From Paulinella micropora (taxonomy: Eukaryota; Cercozoa; Imbricatea; Euglyphida): a stretch of 64,000 nucleotides of DNA. Below, piece after piece: positions 48,800 to 59,700 of the stretch. The first letter of the stretch is position 1. Each line of letters begins with the position of its first letter. The position numbers were made by a program, and so were the translations under genes. Below the pieces are notes generated by a model. That model did not search any database. It was not told the origin of the DNA and saw nothing but the letters and a program-made list of their open reading frames with translations. The stretch spans positions 1,046,854-1,110,853 of the forward strand of contig BJOX01000068.1 in assembly GCA_009731375.1 (NCBI GenBank), written 5' to 3'.

Positions 48800-50200
48800 A
48801 TGTTCGCCAACTCACACCACGACGATCCCCTGTCGCGTATCCGCGAGCACAAGAGGAAATGCTTGGACCCTTTTACCATACTGGGCGTCTACCATGGTCT
48901 TCTGCCCTCTGAAAAGAAGTTTCTGAAGGAAGTGGAAGGTAAGTCTAATCCTCTCACTACGGACCTCTCGTGGACGCAATCGACGCAGTTCAAAGAGGAT
49001 TTATTGACCAACTACTATGGTGAATACAGAAACGTTCTACTCAAGGCAATCAAGGACAAGCAAACAAATTTGCTTCACCTACCATTGGTACCGACACCGT
49101 CCCTCACGCTGATGTGCAATCCCAACGTGACTGCCCACGACATCTACCAGGAGTATTTGGGACCTACAGGCTCTGCAGCTCAACAGGAGGCTCTCTGGAA
49201 CCAATTGGTACTCTCATCCCTCTCGAGGTATATGTTAATCATTTACCTATTTCGACGTCGATGCCTGGAGCACCTGGATCACGTCATGGATTGGTACTTC
49301 CAGCCCCTGCAAGCACCCCAGTTACCGTGCCTCCATCGACCCTGATTGGTTCGACGCCAGCAACAGCCCTGGGAAGTATTCCTCCGGGACTTGCACCGCT
49401 GACTCACCCATCAACGAGCCCCACTGCGCCTACTGCACCATCAACGGCTGCAACATCGCCCCCCGTAGCTACCACGTCGTTGGCCTGTACTCCAGTTACG
49501 ATGCCCGCGGGTGCAACAGCATTGGCCCCCATTGGTAGGGTACCTCCCATCACCCCTGTCGGTCCGTTTGCCCACCCTGGAAGTCTAGCAAGTGGAGCAA
49601 CACCCCTACCACAACGTGTACCGCATCCATCGCTGGCATCCATCGTGGCATCTCGCCCACCTGTCCCATTGGTCAATCGAGCACTGTCAATGACTGACCC
49701 AGCTTTCACGTCACCATTTCGACCGATAATTGGCTCTTTTGGACCCAGACCGGCCTTTGCTCCATTGACAGCAACTCCGACTGATTCGTCAGGTTCGACC
49801 CCGACCGGCCTTTGCTCCATTGACAGCAACTCCGACTGATTCGTCAGGTTCAACCCCCGCTACATTGACGCCGGCACGCCCGACGCCTCGCATCTCGCTG
49901 GGTACAACAATGCAAAGTACTAGAATCACACTGAGCCCTCTCTTCTCCATTGCGGAAGAAGCTTACCCGACCCTGCTCGCTGGTGGAACGAACCCTCCCG
50001 TGGAGGACCAAGATGGAGCCCCTGTGACTGCAACAACCGGTAATGCAACAGTGGCGACTCCGGCTCCCGCAAGCTCGTCATCAAGCTTACCTTCAAGCAC
50101 TGCATCGAGCTCAACATCGAGCTCGCCTGCAGGTTCGTCACCTGATCCATCGTCTGGTACGACGATTGTGACTCCGCCCGACCACCGCGCCAGGACCTGA
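48800..50200 (+). pseudogene. Element-B ORF I: N-terminal region and Pro/Ser/Thr linker
   Basis: ATG 48800 opens a charged region of about 140 residues (KKFLKEVEGKSNPLTTDLSW, YYGEYRNVLLKAIKDKQ) with no known domain. A frame change near 49200 leads to a long Pro/Thr/Ser/Ala-rich linker (49200-50200). Inside it a 55-base tandem duplication (49748-49802 and 49803-49857) shifts the frame; losing one copy would restore it. Such linkers are common between N-terminal and capsid parts of Gag-like proteins. Confidence 0.45.
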
Positions 50201-51190
50201 CGTCGCTACTCAAGCCCGCGAACTCGCATCCAACTTACAGTTAACTAACTTGTCAATGCTGTTGGCATGCAACCGCATCATCGATACGGTTAATAAGTGG
50301 GGATACAAGACTGCAATGGCCCTCATGGACGCATACTGGACTCGGTACATTCGTGTCACTGACGACCGCACCCGCGTCTGGAGCATCATTCCGTACATGC
50401 TCATGGAATACTTCATGGAGCTGTTCAAGGGAAGACTGGACAAGGGAGACACGAAGCGACCAGCTCTGCAAGCCCTTAAACTTCGACGCTTCAAGAAAGA
50501 AAGCCTCGCAAGGTATGTAAATCGTTGCATCACAAGCTACGAGACGGCCCATGCAGCTGGCTACCAGAGCCGACTTCAACCAAGTCCGCGATGTGTCTCG
50601 GATGCTTACGCCCATGGAACGAGAGCGATGGACCCTATACGCCACCGAGATATTCAAAGCAATTGGTGTCACATGGCCCCGCGATCTCGCTGACCTTCTG
50701 CCCTGGACCAACTCCCTTGATCTTCATTGCATGGAAGAATATTGGCCCTGGATGGAAAGTTCTACGAAGCACTCGTCGGCCGCCACATACAAGCGACTAC
50801 GGGAGCGCCCTCCTCGTCCGACGCCTTCCACCCTCTCCCGTGATTCAACCGTCAGAGTCGACACTCGTCAGAAGAGACCGCGTAGGACGCAGCAGGAAAA
50901 CAGGGAAAACAAACGCCCTCCTCGTCAGAAGCACAAGGCTGACGCCATGTCAATGGCAACCGGTTGCATCACCGGATCGTGGACGCCCCAACAAGCGGAC
51001 AAAGACGGACAAGCCAGCCCCGACTACGAAAAAGACGGCAACACGCCCACCCTTTACCAAGGCGAATGCGATTGCCATCCCTCCGAAGAAATCGTCGATG
51101 GTTACTGCCGCCACCAAGTCCGCCCCGACCTCGCCAAAGCGTCCACTCTTCACCGGGATTCCATGCGCTTACTGCAAGGAACATAACCAG
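50201..51190 (+). pseudogene. Element-B Gag-like segment
   Basis: 50250-50550 encodes an alpha-helical block with YMLMEYFMELFKGRLDK, KRPALQALKLRRFKKESLARYV and NRCITSYE. The pattern resembles the Retrotrans_gag capsid core, where an ARxAL-like segment precedes a short helix with x-YV. A frame change near 50550 continues the homogeneous protein (DFNQVRDVSRMLTPMERERW). Basic Arg/Lys-rich sequence follows. The capsid-like reading is inference from pattern only. Confidence 0.5.
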
Positions 51191-52068
51191 TTCCTCAAGC
51201 CGAATCAGACCCCGAAGCACTCGCTTGAAGAATGCAAGCTGCGACAACAGCGTTGTCAAAACGAAGGCAAGCATTGCAACTGGAAGCCATCCTCGGCCGC
51301 CACGCGGAAGCCATCCTCGGCCGCCACGCGGAACCAGCCACGGGCTTTTCACATGACGACGCGCGGGGCATCTCAGGAGTCACGACGTCTACTCCGCATT
51401 TCCACGACCCCGACCGTCGTCTGTGGGAATGTATACGTGCGCAAATTATTGCGCCCGTCCCCGGAAGAAGACATCATCGGTAAGACTACATGCGTTCTGG
51501 ACTCGGCCTGCCACTGCAAAGGCGTAGCCCTCCTCGACTGGGTAATACACCAAGGACTGAGATCGTGTCGCTCCCACCCGTCGACGCACGCTCATCTGTG
51601 GGTGCTGAAGCTACCCTTTCTGAAGGCATTGAACTTTTCGTCTCGGCCACGCCGACGTCTCCGCTTCATGCCATCACGATATATATCTCGAGCCACTTTC
51701 CCGAAGGTATGAACTTGCTTCTCGCCAACGAGGTCTCGGCCCAGCTCAACCTCTCCATTGACGACGCGCAAGCGATTCGGCCCACGGACTACATGCCCCT
51801 GAAGCCGCCTTCCAAGCAAATCGTCTACGAGACGGAGTTCCATCTCTTCGAGACGCCACTTCAAGTCGGTGATTTACAACTTGCTACGGTTAGCTACGAC
51901 TTTCGCCCTACCGTTGGCGAAAGAGACATCCTACCCGATAGTCAAATTCGAAAAAAGCATCGACCACCGTCCCAAACTGCAGCTCCTTTCGAACTCCCAC
52001 GACCTTCTGTCTACTTCGAACGCCCACCTCTATGGCCGCCAAGTCAACCTGTTCATGTCTTCACGTAA
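51150..52068 (+). pseudogene. Element-B zinc knuckle and possible protease-like segment
   Basis: In the frame open from 50525 to 51712, CAYC at 51164-51175 is followed 14 residues later by HSLEEC, giving C-x2-C-x14-H-x4-C, a knuckle with an enlarged loop. Just upstream of a frame change is CVLDSACHCKG, where LDSA could stand for the retropepsin D-[ST]-G-A. The next frame (51490-52068) has NLLLANEVSAQLNLSI and a beta-rich pattern. A retropepsin is possible but unproven. A 24-base in-frame duplication (GAAGCCATCCTCGGCCGCCA...) lies at about 51289-51336. Confidence 0.4.
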
Positions 52069-53400
52069 AAGAAGGCCTTGCGACGGCAACGTTGGCTTGC
52101 CGGTTCGCAATGAAGAAGAGGATGAGGACGAAGACGAAGAGGCCGACGAGGAGGTCGAGGAGCAAGACGAAGAAGCAGCCGAGGACGACGAAGAAGACGA
52201 AGAAGAAGTCAAACTGACAGTCGAAGTGGTCGATAACGAGAGCGAAAAGGAAAGCGAGAGCCAAGCCAGCCATCCTACGCCCTCGCAAACTCAACACATC
52301 ACCCATCGTGCCCGATCCGGGAATTTGGAATCAAAGAGACCGGGTACTCCTCCTTCCAAACGACAGAAACTGGAGGCATCCTCAACTCCAGAAGAGTCTC
52401 CATCTTCAGCTGCAGCGACAGCCACGCCTTCTACGAGTGGATCGGCCCAGGAATGGAAAGACACGCCTCCCTCTCAAGTGGGAAATACGCCGAATGCATC
52501 TCAGATTGGAGTTAGCCCTTGGCGTCCATCAGCTTGGAAGAGGGAAGACGCACTGGCACGACAATACCTCCCTCAACTTCAGACAGCCGAGGCAAACCTT
52601 CGATTACGAGACGCTCCTTGAGCTATCGGGCGTCACCAACATCATTATCATCATCATCATCGTCATCATCATCGTTAGTGCCGCCGACGTCGACTGCGCC
52701 ATCTACGGCCGCCTCTTTGGTGCTCCCACAAGCTCAGTCTTCGTCATCATCGTCGTCATCAGCACTACGAGTGGCGACCGCAGATGCAAGACCAATAAGC
52801 GATGGCCTTGTTCGTGACCTTAAACAGGGTCAGGGATCACCAGTTCCTCGATTGCCGCTCCAGACTGAAGCGCGTGCTCCGGCTCCGGATCCCGAACCCC
52901 AGGCAGCCGAGACAGCCGAGCCGTTCCCCACAGGAAGCGTTCGGCCCGTTGGCATAACAATCCGACTACGGAGTATCACTACCAGTAGGCCGACCCGGCT
53001 TACAAATGTGTCCCCCATTGTCGGACGTGGCCCTCTACACGAATACCCGAGCCGCAGACTCGCGGGATTCGAAGCACCGCCAATGACACCAAACGTCCGT
53101 CGCGCAATTGGAGATCCCTTTCAACTTCGACGAACTGAAGTCCTGACTCCAGTCCCCACTTTACGCACGGGTCAGAACCCACAACAGACGTATAAGGATG
53201 TCCGACCGGTACCAGACATATGGATACCTCCAAGCTTATTCCCCAAACGTAAGGAAGAGGACAAGGCCTCTGCTAGTGCTTCGGACGAGGACCTGTGGAT
53301 CGTCAATTTACTTCCCGACCATGGAATCCGTTTGCTTCGTGGGCACTTAACCCCAATGTCCACACCTCGGCTATTGGGTCCCAGAACAAATGATCACTAG
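51869..53400 (+). pseudogene. Element-B acidic and Ser/Pro-rich region
   Basis: 51869-52621 encodes a strongly acidic stretch (Glu/Asp run around 52110-52210) followed by Ser/Thr/Pro sequence with SKRQKLE, like a basic nuclear signal. The next frame, 52519-53400, is Ser-rich (52640-52770), then Pro/Arg-rich, then ends with an LWIVNLLPDHGIRLLRGHLTP segment. No enzyme motif. Frames change between them near 52600. Confidence 0.4.
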
Positions 53401-54764
53401 CCAAGGACTATGGCCCGACAACGTCACTCCAGTAGAAGGCGGTTGGGACTACCCTCGAGTGGAACGATCGCTGCTGCGCACGGCAGAAAACGCCCGTGGG
53501 ACCTACCAAATCCCACCACCAGAAAATGACATCAGATGTGCGGAGCAAATGGTCTTCCCGTATACAGACCACTACAACTTTATCGCCAACCCACTCCTGG
53601 CGCATGGACTGCAGCACCGAATCAGGCGTCGAGTTCATCCTCGAGTTCGTCTATGAGCACCTCGTCAAGCTCGACAGCAAGCTCAACAGCAAGCTCATCT
53701 TCGAGCACAACCTCGACCACAACTTCGAGGGAGTATAACTTCAAGTTCGTCCTCAAGCCGACATCGAGCTCGTCGTCCACTACGGCGCCTCCACGCACCC
53801 GGAAGAGTCAGATCTACATACGTACGGACCCTCGCCAGATGTATGGGAACACCCCTTGGGGTGGCTCCGATATCGAATTTGGTGATGCCACGTACGGCCT
53901 CAGTCGTGACAAACCTACGCTCCTCATGCAACGCTACTGGCCTCCTCGCAACATACCTCATGAGATGGACCACTCGACATTCTCCGACTTCACGTTGGGA
54001 ATGGGTCTTATCGACAACGGCGCGGTTGCAAGACACGGCGTCGTCAACACGGAAGCCCTCTGCCTAGTCAGGGTTGAACGCGTAAAACAACGCCTCCTTC
54101 AGGAAGAACAGCGGTCCAGGAGGTACTCACAAAGGAGGCAGTGGAAAAGATCCTCAACCATCCGAAAGGCGCAAGCACGATGCATGGATTTTTGAAATCC
54201 CCTTTGAAGGCCACCATCTTCCATTTTGGCCCGGCACATGGACGAAGTACTGCGCAACTCCTGTGTACAGCCCTCGTCGGCCGCCAAGTGGAGCCTACCG
54301 GAAACGTGGACTATTTCCACACCGGTATGGTGTATCATCCAGAGCGACCTTGGGGATACAAGTGTCATCGTACTTGGGACTCATTGTCGGTAACACCCCG
54401 AGAACAGCACCCCGAAACACCATTATGGACGCGCTTTACGAAGGTGAGTTGCTTTTCCCGTGGAGTTGCATGGAAACCCCGTCTGCAGGCCAATACACTA
54501 TGGCTCCGCATGGAAACCCCGTCTACAGGCCAATACATTATGGCTCCGGGATTCGGCACTGCATTATACCAACGCTACTCGTTCAAGTTACCAACACGAG
54601 AACGCTGTTTCGCACTTCAGCACTACTTCCACCGACTCCCCTGCATTGATCCCATATGGCTGAAGATCACTGCGACGGACTCTTACTACGACATCCAAAA
54701 TGTATTAGTGCGCGAACGCAGCTACCTCTGCACGGTCGACCTCGCGGAACTATTTCAACCATAG
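53390..54764 (+). pseudogene. Element-B downstream ORFs, unknown
   Basis: Three overlapping frames (53390-53656, 53536-54195, 54141-54764) give a plausible continuous protein: an aromatic and Pro-rich start, a Ser/Thr linker, then RTDPRQMYGNTPWGGSDIEFG, a helical Arg/Gln-rich segment, and LVGRQVEPTGNVDYFHTGMV. A 40-base tandem duplication at 54468-54507 and 54508-54547 breaks the frame. I recognise no RT, RNase H or integrase motifs. The Trp/Tyr/Pro-rich composition is unusual for pol. Confidence 0.4.
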
Positions 54765-54783
54765 TTCCCTGTCCATTTACTAC

Positions 54784-55071
54784 ATGAATAAGCGTGACGA
54801 AGAGTTCTTCGACAATATCCTCCAACACAATTGGCAGGGATTGACGCGAGGAATAACAACCAAGGAAGGTCAATGGTCATTAGGAGGCCGAAACAACACC
54901 AACCTTACCAACTACCTTCAACAGTGCCCAAACTGGATCGATCCACAGAACTCAGACACCTCCAACATAAAATGGTCCACTACATTTTACTGGAAGCGAT
55001 ACGACAACGTGGAGTGGATCATAGCTCAAATCGCTATTTATCTTATCGCCAGCCAGACCGGCAAGCGCTAA
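54784..55071 (+). CDS. Element-B small ORF, unknown
   Basis: 95 codons from ATG 54784 to TAA, beginning MNKRDEEFFDNILQHNWQ. Predicted soluble, with no known domain. It lies between two larger frames and may be a piece of the same broken polyprotein rather than a separate gene. Confidence 0.35.
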   Translation: MNKRDEEFFDNILQHNWQGLTRGITTKEGQWSLGGRNNTNLTNYLQQCPNWIDPQNSDTSNIKWSTTFYWKRYDNVEWIIAQIAIYLIASQTGKR

Positions 55072-55166
55072 ATCCACGTAGTCCACCATCCTCCGGGCAC
55101 CTACCCCTGCGACTATGACATGGTCAACCCGTACTCGCGAGAAAAACGTCTGAAAGGTTACCCTTC

Positions 55167-55937
55167 TTGCGTCCCATGCATTACAGCCGGATGAACTACC
55201 ACCCCAATCCCCACATCCGGAGATGGGAGCCGCGGAACGCAGAATCGGCACTACCGGTGGATCAACATACAAACACTGGCCGCTGGATCAATCTGAAGGC
55301 AGCTGAAACTACAGAACGCCTCCGCAAGTTCTATTGCGAAATGAAGATGTCTCAGTCGGATCTTCAAGCCGAGGCACTTCTGAATCTGCCCCACCCGATC
55401 CACACGCTGAGTCCACTGGAAACACGCGGACACTACCGCATCGGCTTCCCCCAGGGGATGTTCATCGACCCTGGATTCGACGTGTGCATGATCCCGGAGG
55501 GACAGACCGGACTACCGGGATCCAGTGCCCACTCGATCGACGTCGAAATGCTCGACGACGCGGTATTCGCCCCAACTTCCGGCACCAGCTCTAGCAGTTC
55601 GAGCTCTAGTTCGGGCCCCACGCCTACCAACACTTCGGGATCAGTCCCCGCTCCGACACCCGCTACACAGAGTACTGCAAGCACGCAGCCTGCACCTACT
55701 CCACCTAAAGTCGCAAAGACAGCCTGTAACACCAGACCGCCGACTCCGTACCGGAGAAAAAACGACGACGACGACGAGTCGAAACCGGACTCGCCCAACC
55801 CGGCAAGTGGCCAACCACCTGCGGCCACATCTTCATCGTCATCGTCTTCCTCAACTGCGGCGACGTCACCGTCATCCCACGCCATGCACCTACGCTCCCG
55901 GCCAAGACAACAAGCGGAATGGCTCGAAACGAAGTAG
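55167..55937 (+). CDS. Element-B ORF with Ser/Pro-rich tail, unknown
   Basis: Open reading frame of 256 codons, N-terminal half Pro/Arg/aromatic rich, C-terminal half Ser/Pro/Thr and acidic (TSSSSSSSSGPTP, KNDDDDESKPD). Same style as the upstream element-B ORFs. No recognised domain and no catalytic motif. Real coding character is suggested by GC-rich third positions shared with the neighbours. Confidence 0.4.
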   Translation: MRPMHYSRMNYHPNPHIRRWEPRNAESALPVDQHTNTGRWINLKAAETTERLRKFYCEMKMSQSDLQAEALLNLPHPIHTLSPLETRGHYRIGFPQGMFIDPGFDVCMIPEGQTGLPGSSAHSIDVEMLDDAVFAPTSGTSSSSSSSSSGPTPTNTSGSVPAPTPATQSTASTQPAPTPPKVAKTACNTRPPTPYRRKNDDDDESKPDSPNPASGQPPAATSSSSSSSSTAATSPSSHAMHLRSRPRQQAEWLETK

Positions 55938-55976
55938 GCCCCTCACGAACCAGCCCCTCAGCCTATCTACCCAGGT

Positions 55977-56165
55977 ATGTTCCGTCTTGCTGCCATCAAT
56001 CCCGACCTACGAACGGACATGCGCCTTAAGATTTGGAAACAGCTCAACCATCTTGTGCACATGGAATGGATCTGCTGCGTCTCATCTGGTGGACTCAACG
56101 CTGCTACCGCCTACCTTACGGACAAACTTGACCCGGAATGGCAACGCCGCCTCTGGTACGCCTAA
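55977..56165 (+). CDS. Element-B terminal small ORF
   Basis: 62 codons (MFRLAAINPDLRTDMRLKIW... to WQRRLWYA) ending in TAA 56163-56165, a few bases before the AT-rich virus-like block. The stop may be created by the junction, so the original protein could have been longer. Function unknown. Confidence 0.35.
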   Translation: MFRLAAINPDLRTDMRLKIWKQLNHLVHMEWICCVSSGGLNAATAYLTDKLDPEWQRRLWYA

Positions 56166-56177
56166 GCATTCCTTTAT

Positions 56178-59066
56178 ATCTTTTTTTTTCTCCTGTCTGA
56201 ATATTGAAGTGGATTAGACAATACCCATAACTGTCCATCGCTTGCTTTCAAAGACATTAAAGCAGTATTTGAACTATTCTCCCATATGAACCCACTCGTT
56301 GAAGAATTATTCACTCTAAATCTAAAAGCATAAGAAGTTAATCGTCCGCCTACTCCTCCTGCTGGTGCTGTTCCTCCATGTAATGCTTTATTTGCTCCAG
56401 ACTGAGACATATAAATCCCCCATGCTGAATCAGCAGTATCCCATACAAATATTCCTCTCGCATTCGTCCCGTCTGTTTGTCCTTGAATTCCTATTTTCGC
56501 TCCATTATTAGTTGTGGTCGTTAGCAACCCAGAATATGTAATTCCCGCATTCGCCGTTATTAATCCGCTCGCCGTTATTGCCTTTGTTGTTAATAAGCCT
56601 GCTGTATCAAGTTCAAGAGCCACAGACCAAGGAACAGCAGCCCCAACACTTTTCCCACTATCATACAAAAATCTAAGTTTGTTGGAAAATTTATTAATTA
56701 AAAAGTTTGAACTCGCATAACTTGATTTCCATCCCGCGCCATCCAAATAAGCATTAAAACCCATATTTATGCTATTATGTCCTAAATTAAATAGTCCAAA
56801 TGTAGGATAAATATCTTCCGTTGTAATTGCCTGCAAATGTGCTCCAGTTGTATTGTTGTTAAATGTCCCATACAATTCTAAGCCCGCTGTTGTACCTATT
56901 CCTTTTGTTGTGTTTCCTATAATTATTGGTTTGCCTGTTGCTGTTGTTATTTTATCGCTTGCCGTTAATGTTGTTGTAGTCATGCCAGCAGTTGAAGTGA
57001 TTGATGTTCCCGTTATTGTTCCACCATTTGTTATGTTGTTTGAGTTCATATCCAAAGCACCATAAAATCTCATACCCCCAGCATTGTTAAAACTGACAAT
57101 GTCAGATGAAGCACTTTTATTGTCCAAAAGTTTTGAAATATAAAGTCCCGCCCCTTTTACATCAAATGCTACATTAGTGAATACATAACCTCTTTGGTCT
57201 GCGGTTCCACTTGTAGCAGTATTTAGAGTAAATAAGAAATATTGATAATCAGCTGATGTCTGTGAAAAGAATATATCTCCTCCATTTTGGTTTAATATCC
57301 TCGCCCCATTATATGTTCTATTTCCACCATTAATGATAACTTGATTATTAAAATCCGCCGTTTGTGTTAAAGTTAGATATTTTATCACAGTGCTCGTCCC
57401 GTTGAATGTTTTAATTCCTGTTATTGTTTGGTCTCCTGTTAGTTTCACACAATTATCATCCAGATATTGCCTATTTACCGCTTCATTCGCATTTTGTGGT
57501 CATTCGCATTTTGTGGTGCTCCTAGATTTACAATCCTACTACTATTACAATCTAAGCCAGTAGCATTAAACAACGAAACAATCGTCCCGTCAATAATAAA
57601 ACTTATTTTTTTCGCAGAAATTTCAAAGTTGTAATATGTTACCGTGTTCATATCCAAACTAGCAATAGACCCAATATTACTGGTAGAATTGAAAACAATG
57701 AATGTTCCCTTCGTTGTTGAATCGTTTGAATTTCCAGTAATTTCAACACCACTGCTATATGTCTTAATTCCTGCTATTGTTTGGTTTCCTGAGGTTTTAA
57801 CTGCCGAAGTATCAAGAACAGAAACATCCACACCATCAACAAGATTTACATTTGTTATATTTTGATTTCCCATATTTAGTCCTCCCGTCATACTAGCAGT
57901 GCCGTCTAATCTAAGAAATGGTGATGCCACATTTCTCCATTGTCCAGTGCTATAATGAGTAGTTGATTATCTGGTGCTGTTGTTATAATCACATCGCTAT
58001 GTGTATCAATACTTCCACTCGCCGACACTTTCGCCGTGTTCGTATCGTGCTCTGATAGCCAAGTTGTGATAGACCTGCCATTTAGTTGATTTACATTTGT
58101 AATGTTTTGACTTTTCGTATCAATCCCCGCACTCGCATTTATTATACTGCTAAATGTTTTAATTCCTCCTATGGTTTGGTCTCCTGTTAGTTTGACCACC
58201 GAACCATCAACTGCGAGATTAGCGAGATTAATTCCATTATATGTAGAAGCCCCTGAAATAGCAAAACCGCCCATATTTAGTGCCCCCGTCATACTAGCAG
58301 TGCCGTCTAATCTAAGAAAGGGTGGTGCGGTGTTTCTCCATTGCCCCGTGCTATACATAAGCAGTTGGTTATCTGCTGGGAAGCCTGATATTGTCACATC
58401 GCTGTGGCTATCTATACTTCCACTTGCTGAAACTTTATCATTATTATCTTGATGCTCAAATATCCATTCATCAACATCTTTGGTATTTAGTAAATTAACT
58501 CCTGTTATATTCTTCCTTCCCATACTAATATTACCGAATTCATCCACATTTATCGGAAATGTTTTATTTACCCAGTTTATTGAGTTATATGTTAGATAAC
58601 TATTCATCGCTATCGGCGCGGTTATAACCACATCTGAAAGTGTATCAATTGAACCAAGGGCTGTATTCTTCCATTTGCATTCTACATCGTTGTAAGTTAA
58701 GTATTGTCCGCTCGCTTGTGCAAATATGTTTGTGTCTATCAAATTATATAAACTGGTTTGGTGCGGATTGGAAGTATTAGAGCGGTGTTGAGTTGAGGCT
58801 TTGACTTCGTCGTTGTCTCTCACTCGTTGCTCTGTATAGTATAAATTTTTTCCTTCTTTGATGTCGGTTGTTGATTTGCTAGATAACCTTGTATCAAATC
58901 GGCAGTCAGTGTAATAAAGATTTACGGGGTCAGCATCTTCTGGCACTCTGTCTGTGTTTAAGCCCACTATGTTGGTATTGGTTAAGTCTAAGTTAAGTAT
59001 ATTTAGACTATCAACAGCCAACTCATTAAGGCCTAGTAATGATTTATATTGCGACAGTATATATAT
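56178..59066 (-). pseudogene. Tail-fibre-like protein with truncated S74 chaperone
   Basis: Three consecutive minus frames (59066-57906, 57930-57475, 57448-56190) form one protein of about 950 residues. It shows repeated trimeric-fibre motifs: NLYYTEQRVRDND, FLRLDGTASMTG and LTGDQTI.GIKTF modules, each twice or more, and SGSIDSHSDVTISG. It ends with QYSDRRKKKI, the start of the intramolecular chaperone (peptidase S74) domain, whose remainder is missing. Breaks: an indel near 57955-57965, a perfect 17-base tandem duplication at 57484-57517, and the poly-A run at the end. No in-frame ATG precedes LNELAVDSLNILN, so the start is also damaged. Such fibres bind host cells or surfaces. Confidence 0.8.
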
Positions 59067-59171
59067 TTATTAAATATTTATTTTTTATTAAAAAATACTA
59101 AAATATATTAATCTTAATATAGAATAGTTTTAGAATAAACGATAGTGCGAAGCACGAAGTGAGATTCTAAA
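59067..59171. promoter_or_regulatory. Divergent AT-rich promoter region
   Basis: About 100 bases, nearly all A/T, between the start of the minus-strand fibre gene and the plus-strand genes, with an ATTTTTTATTAAAAAAT palindrome. A shared bidirectional promoter is likely from position; no specific motif is proven. Confidence 0.5.
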
Positions 59172-59693
59172 ATGCAGAGTCCCAAAGCAAGCCGTAAGAA
59201 TTGGGGTAATACTGTGGAAGGAATAAAAGCGAAAGCGAAACAACGAAAGATGGAGCATGCTAAAAATGTTTTGGCGCAATACCGAAACGCGGTTAAAAGC
59301 GAAGACGAAGATACGGAGAGAAAAATAGCAGAGATAGAAAATAAGAATTTAGCAACCAATATCATTAATGACAAGGAACAAGATGACACACCTGAGCAGA
59401 GTGAGAGTGAGGATGAGGTTGATCTCACTGATATCATTGCGGAAAAGATGGCTAAGATGAAAATTAAAAGAGCGAAAGCGGAAACTAAGAGAGCGAAGAA
59501 AAATAAGAAGCCAGAGACTGAGCCTGAGGAAAGTGAAGAAAGTGAAAGCGAGAGTAGTGAGGAAGAAGAACCGAAACCTAAGAAAGGGAAAGGTAAGAAA
59601 TCAAGCATTTCTGTTAATGTTTATAATCAATCTGAAAAGACAAATAAGAAAGAAAAAAATAATGATATTGAAAAATGCTTTTTAAAATTCTAA
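59172..59693 (+). CDS. Highly charged Lys/Glu-rich protein, unknown
   Basis: 173 codons from ATG 59172 to TAA. The protein is almost all charged helices: a basic N-terminus (MQSPKASRKNWGNTVEGIKA), a Glu/Ser-rich centre, repeated KAKAETKRAKK, an acidic SEESESESSEEEE run, and a tail ending IEKCFLKF. Coiled coil or disordered; no enzyme motif. It is the first gene of the plus-strand group, with 7 bases to the integrase ATG. A minor virion or nucleic-acid-binding role is conceivable but not shown. Confidence 0.65.
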   Translation: MQSPKASRKNWGNTVEGIKAKAKQRKMEHAKNVLAQYRNAVKSEDEDTERKIAEIENKNLATNIINDKEQDDTPEQSESEDEVDLTDIIAEKMAKMKIKRAKAETKRAKKNKKPETEPEESEESESESSEEEEPKPKKGKGKKSSISVNVYNQSEKTNKKEKNNDIEKCFLKF

Positions 59694-59700
59694 AATATAG

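Larger units (their letters stand above)
47940..56165 (+). mobile_element. Element B: retroelement-like unit without visible RT or integrase
   Basis: A leader (47940-48893) present in inverted form at 1450-2521 and as a fragment at 25176-25400 is followed by about 7 kb of frame-switching ORFs. These encode a Gag-like segment, a zinc knuckle, a possible retropepsin-like segment, and long Ser/Pro/Thr-rich and acidic linkers. No reverse transcriptase, RNase H, integrase, transposase or tyrosine recombinase motif is visible. No matching 3' repeat is found before the abrupt junction with the virus-like block near 56170. It could be a truncated Gypsy-like element, a large non-autonomous derivative, or a novel family. 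Confidence 0.55.
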
